Shown here: positions 5,262-5,531 of the stretch, one piece after another
Numbering within the stretch: the stretch's first letter is position 1
Layout of the letters: every line of letters begins with the position of its first letter
Assembly: GCA_900544455.1 (NCBI GenBank)
Contig: UQVJ01000105.1
Span: 1 to 5,531, forward strand
Direction of reading: 5' to 3'
Origin: an uncultured Eggerthella sp.
GTDB lineage: Bacteria; Actinomycetota; Coriobacteriia; Coriobacteriales; Eggerthellaceae
DNA length: 5,531 nucleotides
Made by a program: the position numbers and the translations under genes
The notes under the pieces: model-generated
Databases searched by the model: none
Told to the model about the DNA's origin: nothing
Seen by the model: the letters and a program-made list of their open reading frames with translations, nothing else

Positions 5262-5531
5262 ATGGCGCTCGAAGGCTGGGACTGGTTTATAAAGCTTGCG
5301 GAAAACGAGAATTTCACGAAGGCTGCCGATGAGCTTCAAATCTCGCAGCAGACGTTAAGTGCGCGTCTCGTTTCGCTTGAGCGCAATCTGGGGGCCAAGC
5401 TGGTGGTGCGTGGTACTCCTATTTCCCTTACCTCGGCAGGTAAAGTGTTCTTGCTGTATGCGCGTGAGCAGCGTCAGGCTCAGCAGGACATGATTCGCCA
5501 GATCGGTGAAGTGGCTGGTGGCGGTGCGGGT
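5262..5531 (+). CDS. LysR-type transcriptional regulator (N-terminal part, cut by window edge)
   Basis: The first 90 codons of a DNA-binding regulator. Residues 8-66 form the winged helix-turn-helix: FIKLAENENFTKAADELQ, then ISQQTLSARLVSLERNLGAKLVVR, then ISLTSAGKVFLLYA, the normal order for this family. The usual LF(x)R ending of the wing region reads LVVR here. Residues 67-83 begin the charged linker helix (REQRQAQQDMIRQIG) that carries dimerisation; the effector-binding domain lies beyond the window. The start ATG at 5262 has AAAGG about five bases upstream. It is transcribed away from the receptor-permease-reductase unit across a 410-base spacer, the classic layout in which such a protein controls its neighbour in response to the transported or metabolised compound. 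That target and the effector are inferred from position only. Confidence 0.93.
   Translation, partial: MALEGWDWFIKLAENENFTKAADELQISQQTLSARLVSLERNLGAKLVVRGTPISLTSAGKVFLLYAREQRQAQQDMIRQIGEVAGGGAG

Noticed and set aside
5089..5292. A 67-codon plus-strand open frame overlapping the LysR start
   Set aside because: It overlaps the LysR gene in another frame, crosses the terminator-like hairpin and has no recognisable content.
1..5531. CRISPR arrays, tRNA or rRNA genes, insertion sequences, integrase sites
   Set aside because: I found no regularly spaced direct repeats, no cloverleaf with a T-loop motif, and no transposase-like frame on either strand.

Overview
The window reads as a piece of a chromosome from an anaerobic, moderately GC-rich actinobacterium. 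My best guess is the Coriobacteriia (Eggerthellaceae-like). This rests on the general look of the lipoprotein signal peptide, the TAXI-type TRAP system with a divergent LysR gene, and protein style; it is an impression, not a database result. All genes but one lie on the minus strand.

Layout from left to right. (1) Positions 1-303 hold the N-terminal 101 codons of a minus-strand sodium-dependent amino-acid-type transporter (NSS/SNF family), which runs off the left edge; a candidate extended -10 and a palindrome lie upstream. (2) Positions 304-625 are non-coding and end in a clean rho-independent terminator (566-593) serving the minus-strand gene to its right. (3) Positions 626-1471 encode an RmlD-like extended short-chain dehydrogenase/reductase with its catalytic residues in place. 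(4) Positions 1582-3675 encode a large fused TRAP permease (small plus large subunit in one polypeptide). (5) Positions 3859-4851 encode its TAXI-family lipoprotein solute receptor. (6) Positions 4852-5261 are a roughly 410-base divergent control region, unusually rich in dyads. (7) Positions 5262-5531 are the start of a plus-strand LysR-type regulator, cut by the right edge.

Working model: receptor, permease and reductase are read leftward as one unit (receptor first, reductase last, terminator at 566-593). The LysR-type protein, transcribed away from them, probably controls that unit through the shared intergenic region, where an operator-like dyad sits at 5027-5048. The receptor captures an organic acid or amino-acid-like solute outside the membrane and the permease imports it using an ion gradient. 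The substrate cannot be told from the sequence. The reductase may be functionally linked or only co-transcribed.

The genes themselves are ordinary. The unexplained part is the non-coding DNA: a 30-pair hairpin just upstream of the receptor gene (4887-4972), a third copy of its core sequence about 200 bases away that could compete for pairing, and two tandem hairpins between receptor and permease (3706-3768 and 3783-3813) whose stems differ but whose loops share a sequence.
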